From Bryobacterales bacterium (GTDB taxonomy: Bacteria; Acidobacteriota; Terriglobia; Bryobacterales; Bryobacteraceae), in the NCBI GenBank assembly GCA_016721425.1, contig JADKID010000009.1:310001-374000 (forward strand): 64,000 nt of DNA, given 5' to 3'. The notes beneath the pieces were generated by a model. That model did not search any database, had not been told where the DNA came from, and saw only the letters and a list, made by a program, of their open reading frames with translations. The stretch's first letter is position 1; every line of letters starts with the position of its first letter. The position numbers and the translations under genes are program-made. Below are positions 43,997-52,294 of this stretch, one piece after another.

Positions 43997-45753
43997 CGCG
44001 CGCCGCTGATCTGGTAGAGCCGCCGCGCCGTGCCTGGCAGCGCCGCCACAGGCCGCAGCCCCGGCAGCGCCGCCAGATCCTCTTCGGCCAGTAGCAGATC
44101 GCCCGGGCGGCCCACACGCTCAATCTCTTTCGCCGTGCACACCGTCCGCACGTCCCAGCGCAAAATCGTCTCCAGCCGCGCCGGCGCCAGCGGGTCGGCG
44201 CCCCCTCCGTGCGCGCAACCCCGCAGCAACCCGTCCGACGGATCAACCGCCGGCCGCAGCTCCCAGGCCGCCGCATTGGAAACGACAAGCACCCTCGCCC
44301 CGTACCCCGCTCCGTGCGCGTGCAGCCAGCGCAGGCTCTCGCTCTCGCGCTCCATCGAGAGCTCCGCGTGCCGTCCGCCGAATATGGCCGTCGAGGCCAG
44401 CGCGCCGCTGTGACAAACCAGGATGAACACGCCGAACGCCACCGTGGCCCGCCGCGCCCCCGCCAATAGGCAGACCGCAGCGCCCAGCGCAAATACGCCA
44501 AGCGAGCTCACCACCAGCACCGTCTTCGCCTGAGACGCCAGCGCGGGCACAAACCACCCGCTCAGCGCGAAGGCCCAGGGTGTTTCAAAGGCTGTGAACT
44601 CCGCGGCATTCCTCCACGTCAGCCCCAGCAGAAACACGAACGGCACTCCCACAAACCAGTACCGCCAACGCCACGGACCGTCCGCCTGCAAGTCAACAAA
44701 TCCGCGCGTGGCGAGTATCGCCACTACTGGAAACGAAAAGCTCATCAGCCGCTCCCGCACGAAGCCTGCCAGCCCCCCGTCGTACACTCCGATCCACCCG
44801 ATCTGAACCGCAAAGAGGATCCCGTAGAAAAGCACAACCGGCCGCTCCGTCTGCCACCGGCGCCCCAAAAAGTAGACAGCCGGAACCACACATAAAAACC
44901 CGGACGCCAGAAAGAAATCAAACGCGTACGCCACGAAGAGCGGCAGTGAAAATGGGAGATCCGCCGACTCCCGCGCCGCACTGCCATATAGCCCTAACGC
45001 GTTGCCGCCGTGCGCCGTCTTGTAGAGGAGCCACGCTCCTTGCGTCACGCAGAGGATCGCCAGCGCTGGCACGATCATCCGTACAATTGCTCCTCGCCGC
45101 GCCTCACCCGCCGCCTTCACGGCACAAGCCACCACCATCGGGATCACCAGCAGCGCCGAGTTCACTTTGTTCCACATCAGCAGGCTCAACACAATGCCCA
45201 ACCAAACTCCACCCGAAAGCGTGGGCGCGCGGAGCCACCGGTGCGCCAGAAGACACCCCCACAGCCACAACGGATACTGCAAGACCTCCGTCATATAGAT
45301 GGCGCAGAAAAAGGTATGCGGCAACAGCCCCGCGGCCGCGCCCAGCACCACAGAAACCCCGAATGGAAGCCCCACCTCCCGCGCCAGCAGGTACGCCGGA
45401 AACACCACCAACCCAATCACGATGCACTGCCACACAAACGCCGGCCACATGGGATCAGCACTCTGCGCGATGGTCGCCGAAAGGAACGCCGGATAGAGAG
45501 GCGGGTTGGTGGAGTTGAATTGCCCCCGCACCATGTATCCCTGCCCGCCCGCAATGTTCTGGGCCGTCACCACATACTGCACCGCGTCCGTGACGAAGTA
45601 CGGAAACTCATACGTCTTCCGGAACGCCACAATGTGCCCCAGCACGATCGCGACATACACCAGCGCAATCACCAGATACCGCCGCGCCGGGCTCATTCCG
45701 CCATCCGCGCCGCCAGGCCGCACAGCCGCCGTGGATGGCATTTTCCGCTTCAT
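43993..45753 (-). CDS. membrane-embedded glycosyltransferase-like protein
   Basis: 586 residues with about ten or more TM helices. The first TM helix is followed by a luminal loop with FVTDAVQYVVTAQNIAGGQGYM. This resembles the Asp-containing loop of PMT/ArnT-type (GT39/GT83) transferases, where the Asp binds the polyprenyl-sugar. The C-terminal ~170 residues form a soluble domain outside the membrane. It would transfer a sugar from a lipid carrier to a lipid, protein or glycan, with the acceptor unknown. No glycan cluster lies nearby. The start at 45753 precedes a ~20-residue cytosolic N-terminus; an ATG 19 codons later is an alternative. The end overlaps the hypothetical gene by four bases. 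Confidence 0.82.
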   Translation of the reverse strand: MKRKMPSTAAVRPGGADGGMSPARRYLVIALVYVAIVLGHIVAFRKTYEFPYFVTDAVQYVVTAQNIAGGQGYMVRGQFNSTNPPLYPAFLSATIAQSADPMWPAFVWQCIVIGLVVFPAYLLAREVGLPFGVSVVLGAAAGLLPHTFFCAIYMTEVLQYPLWLWGCLLAHRWLRAPTLSGGVWLGIVLSLLMWNKVNSALLVIPMVVACAVKAAGEARRGAIVRMIVPALAILCVTQGAWLLYKTAHGGNALGLYGSAARESADLPFSLPLFVAYAFDFFLASGFLCVVPAVYFLGRRWQTERPVVLFYGILFAVQIGWIGVYDGGLAGFVRERLMSFSFPVVAILATRGFVDLQADGPWRWRYWFVGVPFVFLLGLTWRNAAEFTAFETPWAFALSGWFVPALASQAKTVLVVSSLGVFALGAAVCLLAGARRATVAFGVFILVCHSGALASTAIFGGRHAELSMERESESLRWLHAHGAGYGARVLVVSNAAAWELRPAVDPSDGLLRGCAHGGGADPLAPARLETILRWDVRTVCTAKEIERVGRPGDLLLAEEDLAALPGLRPVAALPGTARRLYQISGAR

Positions 45754-45810
45754 AGGGAAAGCCTAGCAGACACGCCATTCCGCACTTCGCAAATTGTTAT
45801 CCTTTGGGCG

Positions 45811-46377
45811 ATGACGGTCATCGAAGCGATTCAGCAAGGCGACCTCTCAGCCCTCAAGCTGGCCATCGCCACGAATCCCGCCTGCGTGAACGATCGCGAT
45901 CCAAGCGGCATCCCTGCCCTCCTGCTCGCCCTCTACTACCGCCGCGCCGATTGCGTGCACCGCCTCCTAGACGCCGGCGCCGGCATCGACTTCCATCTCG
46001 CCTGTGCCCTCAACCGCCCCGACGTCGCCGCCCGCTTCCTCGACGCCGACCCCACGCTCCTCTCAGCCTTCACCCCCGACGGCTGGACCGGCCTCCATCT
46101 GGCGGCCTTCTTCGGCGCCGAAGACGCCGCCCGCCTCCTACTCTCGCGGGGCGCCAACCCCGCCCTCCGCTCTGAAAACCAAATGGCCAACCTCCCCATC
46201 CACAGCGCCGCCGCTTCCCGCCAGGCCCACATCGTCGAGATGCTCCTGGCAGCCGGCAGCCCCGCCAATGACAAGCAGCACGGCGGCTACACCCCCATGG
46301 ATGCCGCCCTCCAGAACAACGATCAGGCCACCATCGATATCCTGCTCCGCCACGCCGCCAAACCGCGCGTCCAATAG
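45811..46377 (+). CDS. ankyrin repeat protein
   Basis: 188 residues made of about five ankyrin repeats: MTVIEAIQQGDLSALKLAIAT, SGIPALLLALYYRRADCVHRLLDAGA, DGWTGLHLAAFFGAEDAARLLLSRGANP, NLPIHSAAASRQAHIVEMLLAAG and GYTPMDAALQNNDQATIDILLRHAA. No signal peptide and no other domain are present, so it is a cytosolic protein-binding scaffold of unknown partner. The start ATG follows 57 bp after the divergent glycosyltransferase start. It precedes pheS by 43 bp and may share its transcript. Confidence 0.9.
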   Translation: MTVIEAIQQGDLSALKLAIATNPACVNDRDPSGIPALLLALYYRRADCVHRLLDAGAGIDFHLACALNRPDVAARFLDADPTLLSAFTPDGWTGLHLAAFFGAEDAARLLLSRGANPALRSENQMANLPIHSAAASRQAHIVEMLLAAGSPANDKQHGGYTPMDAALQNNDQATIDILLRHAAKPRVQ

Positions 46378-46420
46378 CCGCTGCGCCCCTCGCGCGTTAC
46401 ACTGGAAGTTCCACCTTCAT

Positions 46421-47443
46421 ATGCTCGATTCTCAGCTTTCCGAACTCGAATCGCGCGCCGTCTCTCTCATCGACAGCGCCCCGGACTCCGACGCCCTCGA
46501 AAAAGCCCGCGTCGAGTTTCTCGGCCGCAAGGGCTCGCTCGCCACCATCGGCAAGGATATGGGCAAGCTCGCCGCCGAGGACCGCGGCCGCATCGGCAAG
46601 CTCCTCAACGCCGTGAAGCAGAACCTCGAGGCGCGCTACGAGTCGCGCCAGGCCGCCTTCCAGCTCGGCGCGCTCAACTCCCGCCTCGCCGCCGAATGGC
46701 TCGATCTCACCATGCCCGCCCCCGGCGCCCGGCCCGGCTCGCTCCACCCCCTCACGCTCATTCAGCGCGAGTTGGAAGAGCTCTTCACCTCGCTCGGCTT
46801 CGCCGTCGTCGATGGCCCCGAAGTGGAAACCGAGTGGTACAACTTCGACGCCCTCAACATCCCGCCCACTCACCCCGCGCGCGACGCACAAGACACCTTC
46901 TGGCTTAGCGACGGCTCCCTGCTGCGCACCCACACCTCCCCTGTCCAGGTCCGCGCCATGGAGAAGTTCGGCGCGCCCCTGCGCATCATCGCGCCCGGCC
47001 GCGTCTTCCGCAACGAGGAGGTGGACGCCAGCCACGAGCACACCTTCTATCAACTCGAAGGTATGATGATCGATCGCGATGTCAGCATCGCCCACATGCT
47101 CTACTTCATGAAGTCGCTGCTCACGGCGATCTTTCATCGCGAGGCCACCGTTCGCCTCCGCCCCGGCTTCTTCCCCTTTGTCGAGCCGGGCTTTGAGCTC
47201 GATATCCAGTGCCTCATCTGCGGCGGATCAGGCTGCCCGGTCTGCAAACACAGCGGCTGGGTGGAACTGCTCCCCTGCGGCCTCGTGCATCCCAACGTGC
47301 TGCGCTCCGGCGGCATTGACCCCGACCAATGGAACGGCTTCGCTTTCGGCCTCGGCCTCACGCGGCTCGTCATGATGCGCTACGCCATCGACGACATCCG
47401 CCACCTCGCCGCCGGCGATCTTCGTTTCCTGCAACAGTTCTGA
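46421..47443 (+). CDS. pheS: phenylalanine--tRNA ligase alpha subunit
   Basis: 340 residues, the standard length. The N-terminal coiled coil (to ~85) binds tRNA. The class II catalytic core shows motif 2 (FRNEEVDASHEHTFYQLEGMMID) and motif 3 (GFAFGLGLTRLVMMRY). An extra CLICGGSGCPVCKHSGW insertion has four Cys and may bind zinc, as in some PheS proteins. It works as an alpha2-beta2 tetramer with PheT, whose gene begins 13 bp downstream. No T-box or leader attenuator is evident in the short upstream gap. Confidence 0.98.
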   Translation: MLDSQLSELESRAVSLIDSAPDSDALEKARVEFLGRKGSLATIGKDMGKLAAEDRGRIGKLLNAVKQNLEARYESRQAAFQLGALNSRLAAEWLDLTMPAPGARPGSLHPLTLIQRELEELFTSLGFAVVDGPEVETEWYNFDALNIPPTHPARDAQDTFWLSDGSLLRTHTSPVQVRAMEKFGAPLRIIAPGRVFRNEEVDASHEHTFYQLEGMMIDRDVSIAHMLYFMKSLLTAIFHREATVRLRPGFFPFVEPGFELDIQCLICGGSGCPVCKHSGWVELLPCGLVHPNVLRSGGIDPDQWNGFAFGLGLTRLVMMRYAIDDIRHLAAGDLRFLQQF

Positions 47444-47456
47444 AGGATCATCTCCC

Positions 47457-49811
47457 GTGAAGTTCTCCTATAACTGGATTCGCGAGCTTGTCCCCGGTCT
47501 CGACGCCACGCCGGATTCGCTGATGAAGCTCATCACCATGAAGACCGCCGAGTGCGAAGGCGTCGAAGAATACGCCCCGTGGCTCAGCCAGGTTGTCACC
47601 GCGCGCGTGCTCTCCGTGGAGCCCATCGAAGGCAGCCACAACGTCAAGGCCAGCATCGACGCCGGCCCAACCCACGGCATCAAAACCGTGGTCTGCGGCG
47701 CCCCCAACTGCCGCGCCGGCATCCTCACCGCCTACGTCCCCGATGGCGTCACCGTGGCCAACGGCAAAGTGATCCGCAAGGCCGTCGTCTCCGGCATCGA
47801 GAGCGATGGCATGCTCGCCTCAGGCGACGAACTCGGACTGAATCGCGATCATGACGGCATCCTCGAGCTCACCGGCGTGGAACCCGGTTTGGACCCTGGC
47901 GCGGCCATTCCCCGATGCCCGCCCGACGCCGTCATCGAGGTAGACAACAAGAGCCTCACCCATCGTCCCGACCTCTGGGGCCACCACGGCATGGCGCGCG
48001 AAGTTTCCGCCATCACGGGCCACACCCTCCGCGAGCCCGCCGATCTCGCCCTCATCCCGGACGCCCCGCCCGCCTGGCATGTCGACATCCAGGATTTCGA
48101 GCTCTGCCCTCGCTACTCCGCGCTGGTATTCGAGAACGTGAAGGTCGGCCCGTCGCCGCTCTGGCTCCAGGAGCGCCTCGAAGCCGTCGGCCTCAACCCC
48201 ATCTCCAACGTCGTCGACGTGACGAACTTCATCATGGCCGAGCTCGCCCAGCCCATGCACGCCTTCGATGCGGATTGGCTCCAGGGCGACACCATCATTG
48301 TTCGCCGCGCCGCCGAGGACGAGATCTTCCACGCGCTCAACGGAGAAGAGTACAAGCTCACCACGTCCAATCTGGTCATCGCCGACGCCCGCGGCGCTGT
48401 CGCCCTGGCCGGCATCATCGGCGGCGCTGGCTCCGCCATCAACGCCAGCACCACACGCATCGTCCTCGAATCCGCCAACTTCCTCGCCGCCAACATCCGC
48501 AAGACCTCCGCCGCCCGCAAGCTCCGCACAGACGCCTCCATGCGCTTCGAGAAAGCGCAGGACCCCATCAACACGGTCCGCGCCCTCGCCCGCGCCGTCG
48601 AGCTCTTGCGCGAGGTCTGCCCCGGCATCACCCTCGCCGGCGGCCTCGTCGATAGCTGGCAGCCCGCGCCCGCGCCGGCGCCCATCGAGCTGCCCATGGA
48701 GTGGCTGATCCGCAAACTCGGCCGCGCCATCGAGCCCTCGGAAGTGCGCCAGATCCTGGAATCGCTCCAGTTCATCGTCACCGAACCCGCGCCCGGCACC
48801 TTCTCCGTTTCCGTCCCGTCCTGGCGCGCCACCAAGGACGTCACCATCAAGGATGACCTCCTCGAAGAGGTCGGCCGCATCATCGGCTACGCCACCATCC
48901 CGCCCCAGGCGCCCATGCAGCCGGTCAAGCAGCCCTGGGTCAACCAGGAGCGCCTGTTCCACCACAAACTGCGCGAAGCCTGCGCCGCGCAGGGCTTCAC
49001 CGAAAGCTACAACTACTCGTTCATCAGCGAAGAGATGGCGCTCCGCTTCGGCTTCGCGCCAGACGCCCACCTCCGCGTCGATAACCCCATCTCCATCGAG
49101 CAGGGCCTCATGCGCACCAGCCTGCTGCCCGGCCTGCACAAGAACATTCTCGACAACGCGCGTTTCAGCCCCGAGTTCCGCCTCTTCGAGATCGGCAACG
49201 AGATTCATAAGCGCCCGGGCTCGCTCCCCAGCGAGATCCCTCACCTGATGGCCGCGCTCTACACCAAAACCGACGGCCACGCCGCGCTGCTCGAAATCAA
49301 GCGCCTGGCCGAGTGCCTCATGCCCGGCTGCACCGTGGCGCCAGCCGAGGCCACGCCCTACGAGCATCCCGCCCGCACCGCCGTCGTCTCCTGGCGCGGC
49401 GTTCAGCTCGGCCGCATCTTCGAGCTCCACCCCTCACTCACTGAGGCCGGCCGCGCCGCCATCCTCGATGTCGATCTCCGCCAGATGTTCGATCTCGGCC
49501 CCGAGGTCCGCAAGTACACGCCCCTGCGCCGCTTCCCCTCCAGCGACTTCGATCTCTCCGTCGTCGCCGGCCTCCGCGACCTCTGCGGCGACATCGCCAC
49601 CGGCATTCGCCAGGCCGCCGGCCCGTCCTGCGAAAAGGTCGCTTTCCTCTACGCCTATCAGGGCAAGCCCCTGCCCGATGACAAGCAGAGCCTCAGCTTC
49701 CGCGTCACCGTCTCCGCCGCAGATCACACCCTCGCCAACGACGAGCTGACGGCGCTACGCGGCGCCATCATCGAGTCGCTGAAATCGAAGGGCTTCGAAC
49801 TGCGCGCCTGA
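47457..49811 (+). CDS. pheT: phenylalanine--tRNA ligase beta subunit
   Basis: 784 residues. The tRNA-binding (EMAP/OB) domain is near 40-155 (GIKTVVCGAPNCRAGILTAYVPDG). The B3/B4 editing domain is at about 210-390, B5 at about 410-480, the catalytic-like core at about 490-690 (SYNYSFISEEMALRFGF), and the C-terminal anticodon-binding FDX-ACB domain at about 690-784 (RRFPSSDFDLSVVAG). It binds tRNAPhe and edits Tyr-tRNAPhe. The GTG at 47457 has GAAGGAT upstream and begins at the conserved MKFSYNWIRELVPG. Only one base separates its stop from the stop of the convergent hydrolase gene. Confidence 0.98.
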   Translation: MKFSYNWIRELVPGLDATPDSLMKLITMKTAECEGVEEYAPWLSQVVTARVLSVEPIEGSHNVKASIDAGPTHGIKTVVCGAPNCRAGILTAYVPDGVTVANGKVIRKAVVSGIESDGMLASGDELGLNRDHDGILELTGVEPGLDPGAAIPRCPPDAVIEVDNKSLTHRPDLWGHHGMAREVSAITGHTLREPADLALIPDAPPAWHVDIQDFELCPRYSALVFENVKVGPSPLWLQERLEAVGLNPISNVVDVTNFIMAELAQPMHAFDADWLQGDTIIVRRAAEDEIFHALNGEEYKLTTSNLVIADARGAVALAGIIGGAGSAINASTTRIVLESANFLAANIRKTSAARKLRTDASMRFEKAQDPINTVRALARAVELLREVCPGITLAGGLVDSWQPAPAPAPIELPMEWLIRKLGRAIEPSEVRQILESLQFIVTEPAPGTFSVSVPSWRATKDVTIKDDLLEEVGRIIGYATIPPQAPMQPVKQPWVNQERLFHHKLREACAAQGFTESYNYSFISEEMALRFGFAPDAHLRVDNPISIEQGLMRTSLLPGLHKNILDNARFSPEFRLFEIGNEIHKRPGSLPSEIPHLMAALYTKTDGHAALLEIKRLAECLMPGCTVAPAEATPYEHPARTAVVSWRGVQLGRIFELHPSLTEAGRAAILDVDLRQMFDLGPEVRKYTPLRRFPSSDFDLSVVAGLRDLCGDIATGIRQAAGPSCEKVAFLYAYQGKPLPDDKQSLSFRVTVSAADHTLANDELTALRGAIIESLKSKGFELRA

Positions 49812-49812
49812 G

Positions 49813-51672
49813 CTACTGCAACGTCAATACCGTCACCGAGCTCGCCGCCTGCGGCGTCCGGTACACGCGCTGCGTCGCCTTCACGTAGTCCTCTGACTTC
49901 GCTTCATTGATCCGCATGAACTTCTGCGGATTCCGGTCCGCCAGCGGATACCAACTGCTCTGCACCTGCACCATGATCCGGTGCCCCCGCCGGAACGAGT
50001 GCATCACGTCCGGCAGCTCAAACTCCACCTTCTCCATGCGGCCCGGCACAAAGGCCTCCGGCTTATCAAAACCCTTGCGGAACTTGCCGCGGAATGGCTC
50101 GCCGCGCACCAGCATCTGGTAGCCGCCCATCGTCGCCCCGGCATCGCCCGGGAACACATCCACCAGCTTCACCACCCAGTCTGAATCCGTGCCCGTCGTG
50201 GAAACATACAGCGTAGCCTTCAGCGGACCCGCGATGCGGAAATCCTCCTCCAGAGGCTCGGTCTCATACACCAGCACGTCCGGCCGGCCCGCGGCAAACC
50301 GCTGATCGTCGGTCATGTAGTTGTAGTCCATCCGGTTCGTGATGTACGGGGTGAACGGCACCGGCTTCTTGGGATCACTCAGGTACTCGTCAAATCCATC
50401 CGCGCCGGCCACAGGCGCATTCAGGTCCAGCTTGCCTGCCGGATGAAAATACAGTGTCTTCGCCTTGGCGGCCTTCGGCGGCCACGCGTCGAACTTGTTC
50501 CACTCGTTTCGCCCTGTCTCGAAAACGTACGCCTCCGGCAGCTTCGCGCCCTCGCCCTTGCCCTTCAGATAGAAGAGGAAGAACGGATACTCAATCTCGT
50601 CCTGATAGAACTTCGACGTATTCTGTCCAAAGTTCACGTTGCCGAGCTTCGATCCATCCGAGCGCGCCCACCCGCCATGGCTCCACGGCCCCTCCACCAG
50701 AATGTTGATCGCACCCGGACTCTGCTTCTCCGCCGCCTCATACAGCCGCAACGGCCCAAACACGTCCTCCGCATCGAACCACCCGCCCACCGTCATCATC
50801 GCCGGCTTCACGTTTTTCACGTACGGCCGCGGATCGCGCGCCTTCCAGAACGCATTGTACGTGTCGTTCTCCATCAGCTCTTTCCAGAACTCGATCTGCC
50901 CCTTGAAGTACTTCTCGTCGTAGTTCGCCAGCGCGCCCGTGCGCAAATGGAAGTCGTAGCCATCCGGCGTGCCCATGTCAAATGAGCGCCACGCAGCGTT
51001 GCCATCGGCATTCCGCGGCCGCCCGAAAGCGCCCATGAAGTTGAACGCATGCGCCAGGAACAGCACACCGTTGTGGCGGAAGTCGTCGCCCAGAAACCAG
51101 TTCAATACCGGCGCCTGCGGGGACGTCGCCTTCAGCGCCGGGTGTGAATCAATCGCACCCATCGCCGCGTAAAAGCCGGGATACGAGATGCCGTACATCC
51201 CCACGCTGCCGTTGGTCGCCAGGTTCTTCACCAACCAGTCGATCGTGTCGTACGTGTCGCTCGCCTCGTCGATGTCTTTCGGCGTGCGCTTCTCCGGATT
51301 GTGCGGGCGCACGTTCGCATACGTCCCCTCGCTCTTCCCCTTGCCGCGCACGTCCTGATACGCGAAGATAAACCCCTCCCGCACGAACTTCTCGCTCGCC
51401 GGCCCCAGGCTGCTCCGGTAGTTCTCAGATCCGTATGGCCCCACCGTGTAGGGCGTGCGCAGAAACATCACCGGATACTTCTGCGCCCTGTCCTTCGGCT
51501 CGTAGATCGACGTGAACAGCTTCACACCGTCGCGCATCGGGATCAGCACTTCCCGCTTCGTGTAATGCTCGCGAATGTACGTCGCCGTGCTGTCAGGTGC
51601 CGGTGCGGCCGCCTGCTGCCGCTGGGCGGCGAGAATCAGCGGCAGTGCCGCAAGTACAAATAGTGCTCTCAT
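49813..51672 (-). CDS. exported CocE/NonD family hydrolase
   Basis: 619 residues. A signal peptide (MRALFVLAALPLILAAQRQQ) is followed by an alpha/beta-hydrolase core with the nucleophile in GISYPGFYAAMG (about residue 180). The C-terminal jelly-roll (X-Pro dipeptidyl-peptidase C-terminal, LYVSTTGTDSDWVVKLVDVFP) is typical of cocaine esterase and glutaryl-acylase relatives. It probably cleaves esters, amides or acyl groups outside the cytoplasm, substrate unknown. The ATG at 51672 gives the signal peptide; an upstream in-frame start at 51744 does not. It is the last gene of an S9-M50-CocE minus-strand operon. Confidence 0.93.
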   Translation of the reverse strand: MRALFVLAALPLILAAQRQQAAAPAPDSTATYIREHYTKREVLIPMRDGVKLFTSIYEPKDRAQKYPVMFLRTPYTVGPYGSENYRSSLGPASEKFVREGFIFAYQDVRGKGKSEGTYANVRPHNPEKRTPKDIDEASDTYDTIDWLVKNLATNGSVGMYGISYPGFYAAMGAIDSHPALKATSPQAPVLNWFLGDDFRHNGVLFLAHAFNFMGAFGRPRNADGNAAWRSFDMGTPDGYDFHLRTGALANYDEKYFKGQIEFWKELMENDTYNAFWKARDPRPYVKNVKPAMMTVGGWFDAEDVFGPLRLYEAAEKQSPGAINILVEGPWSHGGWARSDGSKLGNVNFGQNTSKFYQDEIEYPFFLFYLKGKGEGAKLPEAYVFETGRNEWNKFDAWPPKAAKAKTLYFHPAGKLDLNAPVAGADGFDEYLSDPKKPVPFTPYITNRMDYNYMTDDQRFAAGRPDVLVYETEPLEEDFRIAGPLKATLYVSTTGTDSDWVVKLVDVFPGDAGATMGGYQMLVRGEPFRGKFRKGFDKPEAFVPGRMEKVEFELPDVMHSFRRGHRIMVQVQSSWYPLADRNPQKFMRINEAKSEDYVKATQRVYRTPQAASSVTVLTLQ

Positions 51673-51686
51673 GTGAAGACCAACTC

Positions 51687-52292
51687 TCAGCGGAATAGTT
51701 GAAACAACGCGATCGCGCCGGTCGCGCTCGCTGCCGACATCCATCGGCCCAGCCCTGTCGAATACATCAAAACCATCAGCAAAATGAAACCAAACCGGCT
51801 CACTTCCATGTACACGCCCGCCGGCACGCGCGCTGCCAGTAGAAATTTCGAACCATCCAGCGGCGGAATCGGAATCAGATTGAACAACGCCAGAAACAGG
51901 CTCAGATACGCGGCCCGGAACAGGATCTCCGCCCCGCTATGCCAGAACGAGCCGATCAACGCCAGCACCGCCGCAAACACGATGTTGCTGCCCGGCCCTG
52001 CCAGCGCCACCCATAGGAGCCCCGTGTATCCGCCCTTCAGCTTCGCCGGATTCGTGTTCACCGCCCTGCCCCAACCAAAAAACATTCCGCTCAACAGCGA
52101 CGAAATCAGCGGCACAAACACAGTGCCCATCCAGTCCACGTGCGCCAGCGGATTCAGCGTCACACGCCCCTCCAACCGCGGCGTGTCGTCCCCGAGTTTC
52201 TCCGCCACCCAGGCGTGCGCAAACTCGTGCGGCGTCGTCAGCATCCAGAAAATCAGGACGTCCAGCAACGCCTGCGCGAAATTGAATTGCAT
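51687..52292 (-). CDS. site-2 protease family membrane metalloprotease (M50)
   Basis: 201 residues, about five TM helices. HExxH is at residues 22-26 (PHEFAHAWVAEKLGD), and the second metal ligand lies in PLAHVDWMGT. GPGSN sits in the family position. It is of the small FtsH-independent S2P type (peptidase M50B/SpoIVFB-like, YwhC/rhomboid-length) and cleaves membrane-embedded segments, probably of regulators. No PDZ domain is present. It is 14 bp from the CocE gene and two bases from the S9 gene, so the three genes are co-transcribed. Confidence 0.93.
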   Translation of the reverse strand: MQFNFAQALLDVLIFWMLTTPHEFAHAWVAEKLGDDTPRLEGRVTLNPLAHVDWMGTVFVPLISSLLSGMFFGWGRAVNTNPAKLKGGYTGLLWVALAGPGSNIVFAAVLALIGSFWHSGAEILFRAAYLSLFLALFNLIPIPPLDGSKFLLAARVPAGVYMEVSRFGFILLMVLMYSTGLGRWMSAASATGAIALFQLFR

Positions 52293-52294
52293 TC

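Noticed and set aside
47820..49430. Minus-strand open frame of ~536 codons
   Set aside because: Antisense to pheT; Asp/Gly/Val-rich shadow of a C-rich coding strand.
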